From: Streptomyces sp. LHD-70
GTDB taxonomy: Bacteria; Actinomycetota; Actinomycetes; Streptomycetales; Streptomycetaceae
DNA length: 64,000 nt
Direction: 5' to 3'
Assembly: GCF_031157275.1 (NCBI RefSeq)
Contig: NZ_JAVIFW010000007.1
Location: 186,001 to 250,000 of the forward strand
The notes below the pieces were generated by a model. The model was not told the DNA's origin and did no database searches. It saw only the letters and a list, made by a program, of their open reading frames with translations. How positions within the stretch are numbered: the stretch's first letter is position 1; the number at the start of each line of letters is the position of its first letter. The position numbers and the translations under genes are program-made. This document shows positions 33,650 to 43,718 of the stretch, piece after piece.

Positions 33650-34276
33650 ATGACCGGCACAGCCACGCGGTACCTCTATCTCGTCCGGCACGGCGAGGCG
33701 TCGGCGGACGAGAGCGCGCTGACGGAGAGCGGCCGTCGGCAGGCCTCGCTGCTGGGGCAACGCCTCCGGGACGTCCCCTTCGCGGCCGTTCATCATGGAC
33801 CGCTGCCCAGAGCGGCGGAGACGGCCCGCCTGGTCGGCGAGCAGTTGAGGCACGCGCCTCTGTACACCTCGGATGTCACCGGCGACTACGTCCCGTACCT
33901 GCCGCCCAAGGATGAACTCCCCCCGGAATCAGCGGAGTTCTACCTGCGCTTCCTCGCCGACACGACCGACGACGAACGCGAGCGCGGACCGGTCCTGGCC
34001 CAACAGGCGCTGGAACTTTTTGCCGGACCGGCACAGGGCGAGGAGGACCGGCACGAGCTGGTCGTCACCCACAACTTCCTGGTCGCCTGGCTCGTCCGGG
34101 ATGCCATGCACGCGCCGAAGTGGCGCTGGCTCGGCCTCCATTACGGCAACAGCTCCCTGACGGTCATCCGCTACGCCCCCGCCCGGCCGGCCTCCGTACT
34201 CCTCGCCAACGACATGCGACACCTGCCCGCCGAGCTGCGCTGGACTGGCTTTCCTCCCGAGTTCCACATGCCGTGA
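33650..34276 (+). CDS. Histidine phosphatase superfamily protein
   Basis: A 208-residue phosphoglycerate-mutase-like phosphatase: YLYLVRHGEASADES (phospho-His loop), HGPLPRAAETARLVGEQL (second Arg) and ELVVTHNFLVAWLVRDAM (second His). Full domain length. GGGGGAA precedes ATG 33650. The substrate is not predictable; the family includes sugar-phosphate and nucleotide phosphatases. Confidence 0.9.
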   Translation: MTGTATRYLYLVRHGEASADESALTESGRRQASLLGQRLRDVPFAAVHHGPLPRAAETARLVGEQLRHAPLYTSDVTGDYVPYLPPKDELPPESAEFYLRFLADTTDDERERGPVLAQQALELFAGPAQGEEDRHELVVTHNFLVAWLVRDAMHAPKWRWLGLHYGNSSLTVIRYAPARPASVLLANDMRHLPAELRWTGFPPEFHMP

Positions 34277-34645
34277 GGGACGTGGGGGGACGTGGGGGGA
34301 CGTGAGGGAGCCTAACCGTCGCGCGTTCCATGGCGTCCACTTAATGAACGTCACGTTCAAGTAAAGAGCCACCCGGCAACCACGCGACGCCTTGACGCCC
34401 CCTGGTCATCGTGTCACGCTTCCGAAAATTTTGGTCGCGGCGCTCACTTAACGAACGCGCTCTTCCCGGGCCGACCGGCCCACGGTGCCCGACCAATGCG
34501 CCCTGCCGTGCCCTCTGCCGCGTACAAGCACCACTTCCCCCCGCACGACCGCGACGCCCAGCGTGGACACCCCTCCGTCCGCGCACCGCGTCGCAGTCAT
34601 CCAGGCGAGCAGGCCCGCACCGCTCACCTCAGGAAGGACTGAAGT
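34277..34645. other. 369-nt leader of the MFS gene with operator-like repeats
   Basis: Starts with GGACGTGGGG repeats (34275-34311). It contains a TGAACGT-C-ACGTTCA palindrome (34345-34359) and two copies of CACTTAAYGAACG at 34338 and 34445. No gene seen. Confidence 0.6.
34338..34457. promoter_or_regulatory. Two CACTTAAYGAACG direct repeats, one inside a TGAACGTCACGTTCA palindrome
   Basis: Copies at 34338-34350 and 34445-34457, 107 nt apart, are the only AT-containing conserved words in this leader. They are the probable operator of the IclR regulator encoded at 36209-37018. Confidence 0.5.
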
Positions 34646-36026
34646 GTGACCCTCACCAGCACTCCCGAGCCCGCTGCGACGCGATCGCAGAGCACCCGGC
34701 CGCCGGTCGACAAACAGCGATTCATGGTCAGGATGACCGCGGTGATCGTCGGTGGCATGTTCATCGACGGATACATCCTCGGCATCATCGGCACGGCCAT
34801 CGGTGCCGCCACCGCCGAGCTGAACATGTCCCTGCTCTGGCAAGGCCTGATCGGGGCGTCCGCCCTCATCGGCATCTTCATCGGCGGGCCGCTCGGCGGC
34901 TGGCTCGCCGACAAGTTCGGCCGCAAGCCCACTTTCACGCTCGACCTCGCGATGTTCGTGGTCTGCTCGTTCCTCCAGTTCTTCGTCGACTCGGCCTGGC
35001 AGCTGTTCGCCGTACGCCTCCTGATGGGGGTCGCGATCGGCGCCGACTACTCCGTCGGCTGGCCGCTGCTCGCCGAGTTCGCCCCTGCCCGCAAGCGCGG
35101 CAAGCTGATGTCGCTCTCCGAGGTCGCCTGGTACCTCGGGTTCATGCTGGCCTTCGCCCTCGGCTACGTGATGACCTCGGCGTTCTCCCTGGACTGGCGG
35201 ATCGTCCTGGGCTCCAGCACGGTGCCCGCGGTGATCCTGTTCCTGGCCCGCCTCGGCCTTCCGGAGTCCCCGCGCTGGCTGATGAACCAGGGCAGGACCG
35301 AGGAGGCCGAGCAGGTCGCCCACGACTACCTCGAATCCCCCGCCGAAGCCCTCGACCTGTCGGCCGAGTCCACCCGCAAGGGCACCTTCGGCATGGCTCT
35401 TCTCGCGGGACTACTGGCGGGCGACCACGTTCATCTCCGTCTTCTGGTTCTGCGCCGTCACCCCGTACTTCGCCATCGCCACCTTCGCGGCCAGCGTCCT
35501 CGCCGACTACGGCCTCGGCGACGGCTTCGGCGGCGCCATCGGCGTCAACGGCCTCGCGCTGCTCGGCGTGCTGGCCTCGCTGCTCCTCATCGAGCGGATC
35601 GGCCGACGCAAGCTCACGATCCCGCAGCAGTGGGTGTGCGCGGTCGTCCTCGTCGTCATCGGCCTGTGGACCTCGGCGCCGCCCGCCGTGATCCTGGCCT
35701 GCTTCCTGGTCTTCGCCTTCGCCAACGCCATGTGCACGGCCCTGACCGGCGTCTACCCCGGCGAGATCTTCCCCACCGAGATACGTGGCATCGGCACCGG
35801 CTTCGCCACCGCGTTCAGCCGCGTCGGGGCCGCCCTCGGTACGTTCCTGCTGCCCTGGTCGATGCAGCACCTCGGCGCGGGACCGAGCATGCTCATCGCC
35901 GCGGGCGTGTGCGTCGTCGGCGCCCTGGTCTCCCAGGCCCTCGCCCCCGAGACGATGGGCCGCCCCCTGAGCGAGACCTCGGCCCCGCACCGCTCCGCCC
36001 GCGACGCGCAGCGGATGAACCGGTAG
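34646..36026 (+). pseudogene. MFS transporter (aromatic acid:H+ symporter type) with single-base frameshift
   Basis: The frame from 34646 encodes the N-terminal half (MFIDGYILGIIGTAIGAATA; GGWLADKFGRKPTFTLDLAM; MGVAIGADYSVGWPLLAEFA). It matches the family until 35395, then reads nonsense. The homologous frame resumes at 35397 (LFSRDYWRATTFISVFWFCA) and runs to 36026 (GVYPGEIFPTEIRGIGTGFA). One surplus G at 35395-35396 explains the break; without it the protein is 459 residues, full length. Either a recent inactivation or a sequencing error. Convergent with its likely IclR regulator. Confidence 0.85.
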
Positions 36027-36052
36027 GAGCCCGAAGCCCCACTACGGCGAGA

Positions 36053-36099
36053 GCCTTCGGCCGGTGCGAGGACCCTGCGTCTCCTCACCGGCCGAAGGC
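36053..36099. terminator. Bidirectional terminator hairpin (14-bp perfect stem)
   Basis: GCCTTCGGCCGGTG pairs with CACCGGCCGAAGGC around a 19-nt loop, between the convergent MFS and IclR genes. Confidence 0.8.
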
Positions 36100-36208
36100 G
36101 AACGAACCGCTCCGCCCCGCCCCGCCCCGCCCCGGGAGACGGAGCCTCGCGGGGAGAACCTCAGGGAAAACCACAGGGAGATTCCAGAGGTTGCGGAGAT
36201 TGCGGAGA

Positions 36209-37018
36209 TTACGGAAGTTCCGGAGACTCCGAGGATTCCCAACCCGGCCACATGAGCTGCTTCAGCTTCTCGGAGGCCTGCTGCATGTGCTGCAGTGTCG
36301 CGGGAATGCGGTCCCGGCCGAAGCGGTAGCGCGGGGCGTCCACGGTGAGAATCGCGACCAGGGCGCCCGCGGAATCCCGTACCGGCCGGGAGAGCGAGAG
36401 GAGGCCCTCTTCCAGTTCGTTGTCGATCACCGAATAGCCCTGCTCCCTGACCTGCTGCAATTCCTTGAGCAGTACCTTCCGGTCGGTGATGGTGTCCGGG
36501 GTGAAGGCCTCCAGCTCGTCCGGAAGCCTTTCCTGGAGCCGCTTCGCCGGCATTTCGGCCAGGACGACCTTTCCGGTGGAACTCGCGTGCAAAGGCCAGT
36601 GCTGGCCGACCAGGGATTCCACCGAGACGCCTACGACCTGCGAGCCCGTGGCGGCGGCGATGAGTTCCAGTTCATGGCTGGGCGTGGGCACCGAGAGCGT
36701 CACCGTTTCCCCGAGTGCCAGGGCCAGTTCGTCCAGGGCCGGCTGGATGCGGCTCGCGAGACCGTCGTACGGGTCCGCGTGCCGGGCGAGCCGGGCGAAT
36801 TCCCAGCCGAGCGTGTATTTGGAATCGACGCGGTCGACGAAACCGGTCTGCTCGAAGCTGTTCAGGAGCCGGAACGCGGTGGGCCGCGCGAGCCCCACGG
36901 CGGCGGCGAGTTCGGTCACCGTCGCACCCGACTCGTGCCGGGCCAGTTCCCGCAGCAGCAGAACGCCCCTGATGACCGACCTGTTGGTAAGTCCCTCTGC
37001 CTCGGGCACCGCGCCCAC
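36209..37018 (-). CDS. IclR family transcriptional regulator
   Basis: A 269-residue IclR regulator: HTH segment ATVTELAAAVGLARPTAFRLLNSFEQTGFV and effector domain LHASSTGKVVLAEMPAKRLQ, ending RYRFGRDRIPATLQHMQQASEKLKQLM. GTG 37018 is close to its Shine-Dalgarno (GGAAAGG, three bases); GTG 37009 is an alternative. It is convergent with the MFS gene, which it probably controls through the CACTTAAYGAACG sites. Aromatic or carboxylic acid effectors are common in the family. The C-terminal codons lie in a 9-nt repeat tract (about 36190-36235). Confidence 0.92.
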   Translation of the reverse strand: MGAVPEAEGLTNRSVIRGVLLLRELARHESGATVTELAAAVGLARPTAFRLLNSFEQTGFVDRVDSKYTLGWEFARLARHADPYDGLASRIQPALDELALALGETVTLSVPTPSHELELIAAATGSQVVGVSVESLVGQHWPLHASSTGKVVLAEMPAKRLQERLPDELEAFTPDTITDRKVLLKELQQVREQGYSVIDNELEEGLLSLSRPVRDSAGALVAILTVDAPRYRFGRDRIPATLQHMQQASEKLKQLMWPGWESSESPELP

Positions 37019-37117
37019 ACACCTTTCCAGCCGGTCAAGAATTGCCCCGATCCTACTAGCACGTAGTCAGGCCCTGACCTGGCCGCACGGACCGTCGGGA
37101 GCGGTGCGGGCCCTGCC

Positions 37118-38404
37118 TCAGGGGCACGCCACGCTGTTCGCCGGCGCCGGGGTGCCGAGCGGACAGTCCGGTCGAATCGCCCGCCGCTCACGGGAGATGA
37201 GCCCGTACGTGAGGGCCAGGGCGAGCGTGCCGAGGGCTGCGGCGGTCCAGCTGAGCGTGGTGACCGCGGCGGTCAGGGGCATACAGGCGGTCATGAGGCC
37301 GACGGCGACGGCCGGGGTGCCGGAGCCCAGGTAGAACAGCAGGTGCAGGGCGGAGCCGACGCCGCCGCGGTGACCGACGGGAGTGCGGGCGTCCACGGCT
37401 CCGGTGGCTCCGCTGAACGCGAGGCCGTGCCCGGCGCCTGCGAGCAGGGCCGAGCCGATCGTGGCGGGCAGGGACGTGGCGCCGGTGACGGCGAGCAGCA
37501 GCAGGCTCACGGTGAGCGCGGCGACGCCGACGCGCTGCGTGGTCCAGGTGCTCCAACGGGCCGCGGCGAGTTGGGCGATGAGCGACCAGCCGAGGACCGC
37601 GGCGAGGACTCCACCGGACAGGGCCGGGTTGTTGCTGTGCAGGCTCCGCTCCAGGAGGGCCGGTACGAGGGCGAGGTAGATGCCGACGACGGCCCAGGCG
37701 AGGAAGCCGTTGAACCCGGCGACGAGGAAGAGCGGGCGCAGCGCGGCGGGGATGCGCGGTCGGGCCAGGCGGGGGCGGCGGGTGCCGGGTCCGGTCGCCG
37801 TCGGGGGGACGGCGCGGCCGAGGCGGGTCCAGACCCAGGCGAGCAGCGCCAGGTGCAGGATGAACGGGGTGACGAGCGGGCCGGATACGTACCGGGCCAG
37901 GGCGCCGGAGACCGCCGGGCCGAGGGCCGTGCCGCCCGCGAAGGCGAGGCTCACGAGGAGCGGGCCGCCGATCCTGGCGGCCGTACTGCGGTGCCAGACG
38001 ATCAGGGCCTGCGCCGCGCCGGTCGCCGCGCCCAGGGCGAGGGCCTGGCCGACACGCCCCGCGAAGAGGAGCGCGGGGCTGTCGGCGAGAAGGAAGCAGG
38101 CGGAACCGGCCGCGGCGAGCAGCACGCTGAGGCGCAGGAGCGGGCGCGGGCCGAGCGTGTCGGCCGCCGGGCCGCACAGGAGCAGCGCCGGTCCGCTCAC
38201 CAGCGCGAAGGTGGCGAACAGCAGCGTCATCGTCAAGTCGCCGTAGCCGAACAGGCGTTGGTAGTCCGGATAGAGCGGGCTGGGCAGATAGGCGCCCGCC
38301 GTGAGCACGATCAGCAGCAGTGCGGCGGTCCGTACCGCCCCGCGGTCCCGGTCAGCCGACTCCGTCGGCAGCCCCCGCCCCCAAGAAACCTTCAACTCCG
38401 TCAC
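37118..38404 (-). CDS. MFS transporter (drug/metabolite efflux type)
   Basis: About 428 residues with 12 predicted hydrophobic segments. Motif-A-like loop LCGPAADTLGPRPLLRLSVL after the second segment, motif C-like GTALGPAVSGALARYV in segment five and a long central basic loop (TGPGTRRPRLARPRIPAALR). GTG 38404 is chosen near the LysR gene, but an upstream ATG at 38434 is possible. Divergent from a LysR regulator across a 73-nt spacer; the pair resembles inducible efflux systems. Substrate unknown. Confidence 0.88.
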   Translation of the reverse strand: MTELKVSWGRGLPTESADRDRGAVRTAALLLIVLTAGAYLPSPLYPDYQRLFGYGDLTMTLLFATFALVSGPALLLCGPAADTLGPRPLLRLSVLLAAAGSACFLLADSPALLFAGRVGQALALGAATGAAQALIVWHRSTAARIGGPLLVSLAFAGGTALGPAVSGALARYVSGPLVTPFILHLALLAWVWTRLGRAVPPTATGPGTRRPRLARPRIPAALRPLFLVAGFNGFLAWAVVGIYLALVPALLERSLHSNNPALSGGVLAAVLGWSLIAQLAAARWSTWTTQRVGVAALTVSLLLLAVTGATSLPATIGSALLAGAGHGLAFSGATGAVDARTPVGHRGGVGSALHLLFYLGSGTPAVAVGLMTACMPLTAAVTTLSWTAAALGTLALALTYGLISRERRAIRPDCPLGTPAPANSVACP

Positions 38405-38477
38405 GACGGACAGTGTGCACGGAATAAAACACAAGGGGAATCAAACAATTCCGCGGTCGATCGTGCAAACTATTCGC

Positions 38478-39392
38478 ATGATTGATCCCAGGATCCGGAT
38501 CCTGCAGATGGTCGCCGAGCACGGCACCGTCACGGCCGCCGCGCAGGCCCTCAACTACACGCCGTCCGCCGTCTCGTACCAGCTGCGCCAGCTGGCCGCC
38601 GACCTCGGCACCGAACTCCTCGTCCACCAGGGCCGGGGCATCCGGCTCACCAACGCGGCGCGCATCCTGCTCCGGCACGCGGAGCGGCTGCAGGAGCAGT
38701 GGGAGCTGGCGCGCGCCGAGCTGGCCGCCGCCGCTTCCGAGCCCACCGGCCAGGTCACGCTCTGCGGCTTCTCCACGGCGGCGAGCACCCTGCTGCCTCC
38801 CGCCGCGGCGGCGCTGCGGGACGCGCATCCGCATGTCACGGTGCGGATCGTGGAGGCCGAGCCGGACCGCTGCTTCGACCTGCTCCTGTCGCAGGAGGCG
38901 GACCTCGCGCTCCTCGTCGTCACGGCCGACTCGCCGCCCATGACGGACGGCCGATTCGACCAACAGCCCCTGCTCGACGACCCGTTGGACCTCGTCGTAC
39001 CGCAGGACCATCCCCTTGCCCGCAAGCGCCGGGTCACGCTGGCCGACGCCGCTCGGGAGGAGTGGATCGTCGGCAACCCCGGCACCACCTACCACCAGCT
39101 GGTGCTCGCGGCCTGCATGGGCGCCGGGTTCACCCCGCAGATCGCGCACCACTCCGACGAGTGGGACACCGGCACGGCGCTCGTCGCGCACGGTTTCGGG
39201 GTGTTCCTGGTGCCGCGGCTCGCGCGGCTGCACGAGGACCGCCGGGTCACGCGCCTGCGCCTGCACGGCGAGCCCGCGCCGGCCCGCCGCATCATGGCGG
39301 TGACCCGCCCGGGCGGCCGCAAGATCCCGACACTGCTGCACGCCGTGGACACGATCACCCGAACGGCCGCCCAACTCCTGCCACACTCCTGA
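38478..39392 (+). CDS. LysR family transcriptional regulator
   Basis: A 304-residue LysR protein with the variant HTH LQMVAEHGTVTAAAQALNYT / PSAVSYQLRQLAADLG seen in actinobacterial members, then an effector domain (GQVTLCGFSTAASTLLPPAA; HHSDEWDTGTALVAHGFGVF). No ribosome-binding site; CAAACT lies six bases before the ATG and could be a weak leaderless -10. The spacer to the divergent MFS contains GGAAT/ATTCC inverted words around an AT-rich centre, a plausible operator. Confidence 0.93.
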   Translation: MIDPRIRILQMVAEHGTVTAAAQALNYTPSAVSYQLRQLAADLGTELLVHQGRGIRLTNAARILLRHAERLQEQWELARAELAAAASEPTGQVTLCGFSTAASTLLPPAAAALRDAHPHVTVRIVEAEPDRCFDLLLSQEADLALLVVTADSPPMTDGRFDQQPLLDDPLDLVVPQDHPLARKRRVTLADAAREEWIVGNPGTTYHQLVLAACMGAGFTPQIAHHSDEWDTGTALVAHGFGVFLVPRLARLHEDRRVTRLRLHGEPAPARRIMAVTRPGGRKIPTLLHAVDTITRTAAQLLPHS

Positions 39393-39439
39393 GAGTTGAG
39401 GACGGCGCCCTGCTTGGCGGGCGGGGCGGGCGGCTCCGC

Positions 39440-40105
39440 TCAGATCGCCTCGCGGATCGCCCGCTCGAAGCCCTCCACGTGGTCCCGTGCGAGCAGCGCC
39501 GCCCGGTCCGGCTCGCCCGCGACGATGGCCTCGATCAGTGGGCTGTGCTCCTCGACGTGGCCCGACATGTCGTCCAGGCGGTCGACGAACAGGCACCAGA
39601 TGCGGGTGGCGAGGTTGTCATGGCGTACGAGGGTGTCTTCGAGGTACGGGTTGTGCGTGGCCGCGTAGATGGCGCGGTGGACCTGGAGGTCGAGGCGCAT
39701 CAGCTCGGCGGCGTCGCGCTCGGCTTCGGCCACGGACTTCAGCTCCGCGAGCAGCGTGGCGAGCGCCTCGCGGTCGGCGGCCGTGGCGCGGCGGGCGGCC
39801 TGGGCGGCGGCGAGGGGTTCCAGTTCCTGGCGGACCTCGGAGATATGGGCCAGGTCGGTGATGTTGACGTCGGTGGCAAAGGTGCCGCGGCGCGGGTAGG
39901 TGGTGATCAGCCGCTCGTACTGGAGCCGCTTGAGCGCCTCGCGCACCGGGGTGCGGCCGACGCCGAGGGACTGCATCAGCTGGTCCTCGTTGATCGGGTC
40001 GCCGGGGCGGATCTCGAGCATGACGAGGCGGTCGCGAATGGCGCGGTACGCCCGCTCGGCGAGCGACAGTTCATCGCCCCGAGGATCGGTCGCGACCTGC
40101 TGCAT
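39440..40105 (-). CDS. GntR family (FadR subfamily, FCD domain) regulator
   Basis: A 221-residue GntR regulator: wHTH GDPINEDQLMQSLGVGRTPVREALKRLQYERLI (about 35-67) and all-helical FCD domain with metal-ligand positions (MRLDLQVHRAIYAATHNPYL; HVEEHSPLIEAI). AAGGGGA precedes ATG 40105. FCD-GntR proteins commonly bind TGATATATCA-like palindromes. Two occur 2 kb away between the formaldehyde-oxidation pair and the glyA-sox operon, so this is their probable regulator, responding to a one-carbon or sarcosine-pathway metabolite (inference). Confidence 0.92.
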   Translation of the reverse strand: MQQVATDPRGDELSLAERAYRAIRDRLVMLEIRPGDPINEDQLMQSLGVGRTPVREALKRLQYERLITTYPRRGTFATDVNITDLAHISEVRQELEPLAAAQAARRATAADREALATLLAELKSVAEAERDAAELMRLDLQVHRAIYAATHNPYLEDTLVRHDNLATRIWCLFVDRLDDMSGHVEEHSPLIEAIVAGEPDRAALLARDHVEGFERAIREAI

Positions 40106-40309
40106 GAAGTCCCCTTGCCTACCGGAACGCGCACCCTGTGTGCTGCGCCGTGTGCTGGCCGAGTCTAGTGACTGGCCCGCACATCGGTTGACTCGGTCAC
40201 TTATATTGCTCGGTCTCGCATCCCCGTACTCACTCCGTCTCCCATCCCCGTGCCGGACCGCCGTGGGTGCAGTGCACGGCGGTCCGGCTGTCTGGGGTGG
40301 GCGCCCGGC

Positions 40310-40930
40310 CTACGCCGGGACGTTGTCCCTCTCCACCTCGATCGTGGTGTCCGGTCCGTGCCCGGTGTGCACCACGGTCTCGCCGGGGAGCCGGAGCAGC
40401 TTCTCCCGGATGGAGCGCACGATCACGTCGTAGTCGCTGAACGACCGGCCGGTGGCGCCGGGGCCGCCGTTGAAGAGGGTGTCGCCGGTGAAGACGGCGC
40501 CGAGCTCCGCCGCATAGAAGCACACCGCGCCGGGCGCGTGCCCGGGGGTGTGCAGGACGCGCAGCTCGATGCCCGCGACCTCCACGACGTCGCCGTCCCC
40601 GAGGTCGGCGTCCCACTTGCTGCCCGGGTGCGTGAGCTCCCACACGGGCCGGTCGTCGGGATGGAGGAGTACGGGTGCCTGGGTACGGGCGGCCAGCTGC
40701 GGCGCCACGCGGACGTGGTCGTCGTGGGCGTGCGTGCACAGGATCGCCTTCACGCGGCGGCCCGCGACGACCTCCAGGATGCGGTCGACGTCGTGCGGGG
40801 CGTCGACGACCACACACTCCTGGTCGTCGCCGATCACCCACACGTTGTTGTCGACCTGGTGGGTCTCGCCGTCGAGGGAGAACGTCCCGGAGGTGACGGT
40901 GTGCTCGACGCGTACGCGGTCGCGGCTCAC
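40310..40930 (-). CDS. MBL fold hydrolase paired with mycothiol formaldehyde dehydrogenase
   Basis: A 206-residue metallo-beta-lactamase-fold protein: [15 protein letters not shown] (HxHxDH), [34 protein letters not shown] and [11 protein letters not shown]. It overlaps the upstream dehydrogenase by GTGA, so it is co-translated. In actinobacteria this pairing suggests hydrolysis of S-formylmycothiol to formate, analogous to S-formylglutathione hydrolase or glyoxalase II. The role follows from context and family; the exact substrate is unproven. Confidence 0.9.
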   Translation of the reverse strand: MSRDRVRVEHTVTSGTFSLDGETHQVDNNVWVIGDDQECVVVDAPHDVDRILEVVAGRRVKAILCTHAHDDHVRVAPQLAARTQAPVLLHPDDRPVWELTHPGSKWDADLGDGDVVEVAGIELRVLHTPGHAPGAVCFYAAELGAVFTGDTLFNGGPGATGRSFSDYDVIVRSIREKLLRLPGETVVHTGHGPDTTIEVERDNVPA

Positions 40931-42012
40931 AGGATCACCACCGAGCGCAGCACGTCGCCGTGGTGCATCCGCTCGAAGGCCGACTCGACGTCCCCGAGCG
41001 TGATCTCCTCGGTCACGAACGCGTCGAGGTCGAGCCTGCCCTGCCGGTACAGGTCGATCAGCATCGGGAAGTCCCGCGCGGGCAGGCAGTCGCCGTACCA
41101 GCTGGACTTGAGGGCGCCGCCGCGGCCGAACACGTCGATCAGCGGGATGTCGGGCAGTTTCATGTCCGGGGTGGGGACGCCGACGAGGACCAGGGTGCCC
41201 GCCAAGTCCCTTGCGTAGAACGCCTGTTGGTACGTCTCCGGCCTGCCGACCGCGTCGATCACCACGTCGGCGCCGAAGCCGCCGGTCAGCTCGCGGATCG
41301 CCTCGACCGCGTCCCGTTCCTTGCTGTTGACGGTGTCGGTGGCGCCGAGGTCCTTCGCCCAGTCCAGCTTGCGGTCGTCGATGTCCACGGCGATGACGCG
41401 GGACGCACCCGCGAGGCTCGACCCGACGACGGCCGCGCAGCCGACGCCGCCGCAGCCGATCACCGCGACGCTCTTGCCGCGTCCCACGGCGCCGGTGTTG
41501 ATGGCGGCGCCGAGTCCGGCCATCACTCCGCAGCCGAGGAGCCCTGCGGCGGCCGGCGAGGCGGACGGGTCGACCTTGGTGCACTGCCCGGCGTGGACGA
41601 GGGTCTTCTCGGCGAAGGCGCCGATGCCGAGGGCGGGCGTGAGTTCCGTACCGTCGGTCAAGGTCATCTTCTGGGTGGCGTTGTGCGTGGCGAAGCAGTA
41701 CCAGGGCTCGCCGCGGTCACATGCGCGGCAATTCCCGCACACCGCACGCCAGTTGAGGACCACGAAGTCACCGGGCTCGACCTGGGTGACACCCTCGCCG
41801 ACGGTCTCCACCAGGCCCGCCGCCTCGTGGCCGAGCAGGAACGGGAACTCGTCGTTGATGCCGCCCTGGCGGTAGTGCAGATCGGTGTGGCAGACCCCGC
41901 AGGCCTGCACCTTCACGACGACCTCGCCGGGACCGGGATCGGGGATGCGGATCGTCTCAACGGTGACCGGCGCGTCTTTCGCCCTGGCCACGACGCCGCG
42001 GACTTCTTGCAT
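40927..42012 (-). CDS. mscR: S-(hydroxymethyl)mycothiol dehydrogenase
   Basis: A 361-residue zinc-dependent, NAD+-linked alcohol dehydrogenase of the mycothiol-dependent formaldehyde dehydrogenase class. Catalytic zinc ligands lie in [10 protein letters not shown] and GHEAAG. The structural zinc cluster is [15 protein letters not shown], and the Rossmann loop [18 protein letters not shown]. It oxidises the spontaneous adduct of formaldehyde and mycothiol. AAGGAG lies before ATG 42012. Divergent from glyA-sox, whose sarcosine oxidase produces formaldehyde, so its place is functional detoxification. A TTGATATATCAA palindrome lies 178 nt upstream. Confidence 0.94.
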   Translation of the reverse strand: MQEVRGVVARAKDAPVTVETIRIPDPGPGEVVVKVQACGVCHTDLHYRQGGINDEFPFLLGHEAAGLVETVGEGVTQVEPGDFVVLNWRAVCGNCRACDRGEPWYCFATHNATQKMTLTDGTELTPALGIGAFAEKTLVHAGQCTKVDPSASPAAAGLLGCGVMAGLGAAINTGAVGRGKSVAVIGCGGVGCAAVVGSSLAGASRVIAVDIDDRKLDWAKDLGATDTVNSKERDAVEAIRELTGGFGADVVIDAVGRPETYQQAFYARDLAGTLVLVGVPTPDMKLPDIPLIDVFGRGGALKSSWYGDCLPARDFPMLIDLYRQGRLDLDAFVTEEITLGDVESAFERMHHGDVLRSVVIL

Positions 42013-42190
42013 GTCGTACTCCTTCTGTCTCGGTGTGCGTTCTTACGGGTACGTCAACGACCTCGCGGCCGACGGGACTCGCCGCCACCGGTCCGACCGC
42101 CGGGCGGCGTGGTCGGTGAGCAGGTGGCCGAGCACGAACCTGATCATCGCGGGAGTTGGGGATCCACGGGCGCCTGAGCCTGCCAGGCGA

Positions 42191-42202
42191 TTGATATATC
42201 AA
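42191..42202. promoter_or_regulatory. GntR-type palindrome TTGATATATCAA
   Basis: A perfect 12-nt AT-rich palindrome in otherwise very GC-rich DNA. It shares the core TGATATATCA with the site at 42347. Confidence 0.7.
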
Positions 42203-42346
42203 TGCCGGTCGCAACGTATGCGGGGTGACCTCGCCGGTCAAGGGCTCGTCGAAGGCTCGTCGGAACGCAGGGCCACGGCCGGATTTCACTTACCGTTCCC
42301 CACCTCTTGACCCGCTGCGGCGGCACGCTCTACCTTCCTGGAAGAG

Positions 42347-42358
42347 CTGATATATCAG
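42347..42358. promoter_or_regulatory. GntR-type palindrome CTGATATATCAG
   Basis: A perfect 12-nt palindrome 43 nt before the glyA start, where repressor binding would block the glyA-sox operon. Confidence 0.72.
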
Positions 42359-42401
42359 TCACATATTAATGCTTCCCCGTGGTTCGAAGGTGGTGTTCGG
42401 C

Positions 42402-43718
42402 ATGGCAGCGAATCCGTCGGTGACCGATGACGGAGCTCTTCTCTCCCTCCCTCTGAAGGGCCTGGACCCGGAGGTCGCCGCGGCGCTCTCCGAGGAATTG
42501 CACCGCCAGCAGTCCACTCTCGAGATGATCGCCTCGGAGAACTTCGCCCCCGCCGCCGTGATGGAGGCCCAGGGCTCGGTCCTCACCAACAAGTACGCCG
42601 AGGGCTACCCCGGCCGCCGCTACTACGGCGGCTGCGAACACGTCGACGTCGTCGAGCGGCTGGCGATCGACCGCGTGAAGGAGCTGTTCGGCGCCGAGGC
42701 CGCCAACGTCCAGCCGCACTCCGGTGCCCAGGCCAACGCCGCCGCGATGTTCGCCCTCCTGAACCCGGGCGACACAATCCTCGGGCTCGACCTCGCGCAC
42801 GGCGGCCACCTCACGCACGGCATGAAGATCAACTACTCCGGCAAGCTCTACAACGTGGTGCCGTACCACGTGAGCGAGTCCGACCTGCGGATCGACATGG
42901 ACGAGGTCGCGGAGCTCGCCCGCACCCACCGGCCGAAGCTGATCGTCGCCGGCTGGTCCGCCTACCCGCGCCGCCTGGACTTCGCCGCGTTCCGGCGGAT
43001 CGCGGACGAGGTCGGCGCGTATCTGATGGTGGACATGGCGCACTTCGCCGGGCTCGTCGCCGCCGGTCTGCACCCAAGTCCCGTACCGTACGCGGACGTT
43101 GTCACCACCACGACGCACAAGACGCTCGGCGGGCCGCGCGGCGGGGTGATCCTCAGCAAGGCCTCGCTCGCCAAGAAGATCAACTCGGCGGTCTTCCCCG
43201 GCCAGCAGGGCGGCCCGCTCGAGCATGTGATCGCGGCGAAGGCGGTGGCGTTCAAGGTCGCCGCGTCCGAGGCGTTCCGCGAGCGGCAGCAGCGCACCCT
43301 CGACGGTGCCCGCATCCTGGCCGGGCGGCTGCTCGCCGACGACGTGGCCGAGGCGGGCATCACCGTCCTCACCGGCGGCACCGAGGTCCACCTGGTCCTG
43401 GTCGACCTGCGGAACTCCGCGCTCGACGGGCAGCAGGCCGAGGACCGCCTGCACCGCATCGGCATCACCGTCAACCGCAACGCGGTGCCCTTCGACCCGC
43501 GCCCGCCGATGGTCTCCTCCGGGCTGCGCATCGGCACCCCGGCCCTGGCCACCCGCGGCTTCGGCGAAGCCGAGTTCCGCGAGGTCGCCGACATCATCGC
43601 CCAGGCCCTCAAGGACGAGCGGTTCGACGACGAGCGCGCGGCCCTGCTGCGCGACCGCGTCGAGAAGCTCGCCTACGCCTTCCCCCTCTACGCCCACCTG
43701 AACGGAGAAGCGGCATGA
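42402..43718 (+). CDS. glyA: Serine hydroxymethyltransferase
   Basis: A 438-residue PLP enzyme that interconverts glycine plus 5,10-methylene-THF with serine. Motifs: [58 protein letters not shown], and the PLP-lysine loop [20 protein letters not shown]. Full length. ATG 42402 has GAAGGTGG upstream; longer in-frame starts overlap the promoter region. First gene of glyA-soxBDAG-sdaA-purU. In this setting it uses the methylene-THF made by sarcosine oxidase to turn glycine into serine. Likely a pathway-specific second glyA. Confidence 0.95.
   Translation: MAANPSVTDDGALLSLPLKGLDPEVAAALSEELHRQQSTLEMIASENFAPAAVMEAQGSVLTNKYAEGYPGRRYYGGCEHVDVVERLAIDRVKELFGAEAANVQPHSGAQANAAAMFALLNPGDTILGLDLAHGGHLTHGMKINYSGKLYNVVPYHVSESDLRIDMDEVAELARTHRPKLIVAGWSAYPRRLDFAAFRRIADEVGAYLMVDMAHFAGLVAAGLHPSPVPYADVVTTTTHKTLGGPRGGVILSKASLAKKINSAVFPGQQGGPLEHVIAAKAVAFKVAASEAFRERQQRTLDGARILAGRLLADDVAEAGITVLTGGTEVHLVLVDLRNSALDGQQAEDRLHRIGITVNRNAVPFDPRPPMVSSGLRIGTPALATRGFGEAEFREVADIIAQALKDERFDDERAALLRDRVEKLAYAFPLYAHLNGEAA

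Larger units (their letters stand above)
42013..42401. other. 389-nt divergent promoter region of the C1/sarcosine cluster
   Basis: Carries both TGATATATCA palindromes. A short minus-strand frame starting MIRFVLGHLLTDHAARR (ATG near 42149) lacks a clear ribosome-binding site and is not called. Confidence 0.6.

Noticed and set aside
34646..37066. 806-codon frame running on from the MFS N terminus
   Set aside because: After 35395 it is Arg/Pro/His nonsense, and the true MFS C-terminal half lies in another frame. The extension is a frameshift artefact, not a fusion protein.
42042..42151. Short minus-strand frame starting MIRFVLGHLLTDHAARR in the sox/mscR spacer, considered as a leader peptide
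   Set aside because: No convincing ribosome-binding site, no stop/hairpin arrangement, and it overlaps a regulatory spacer.
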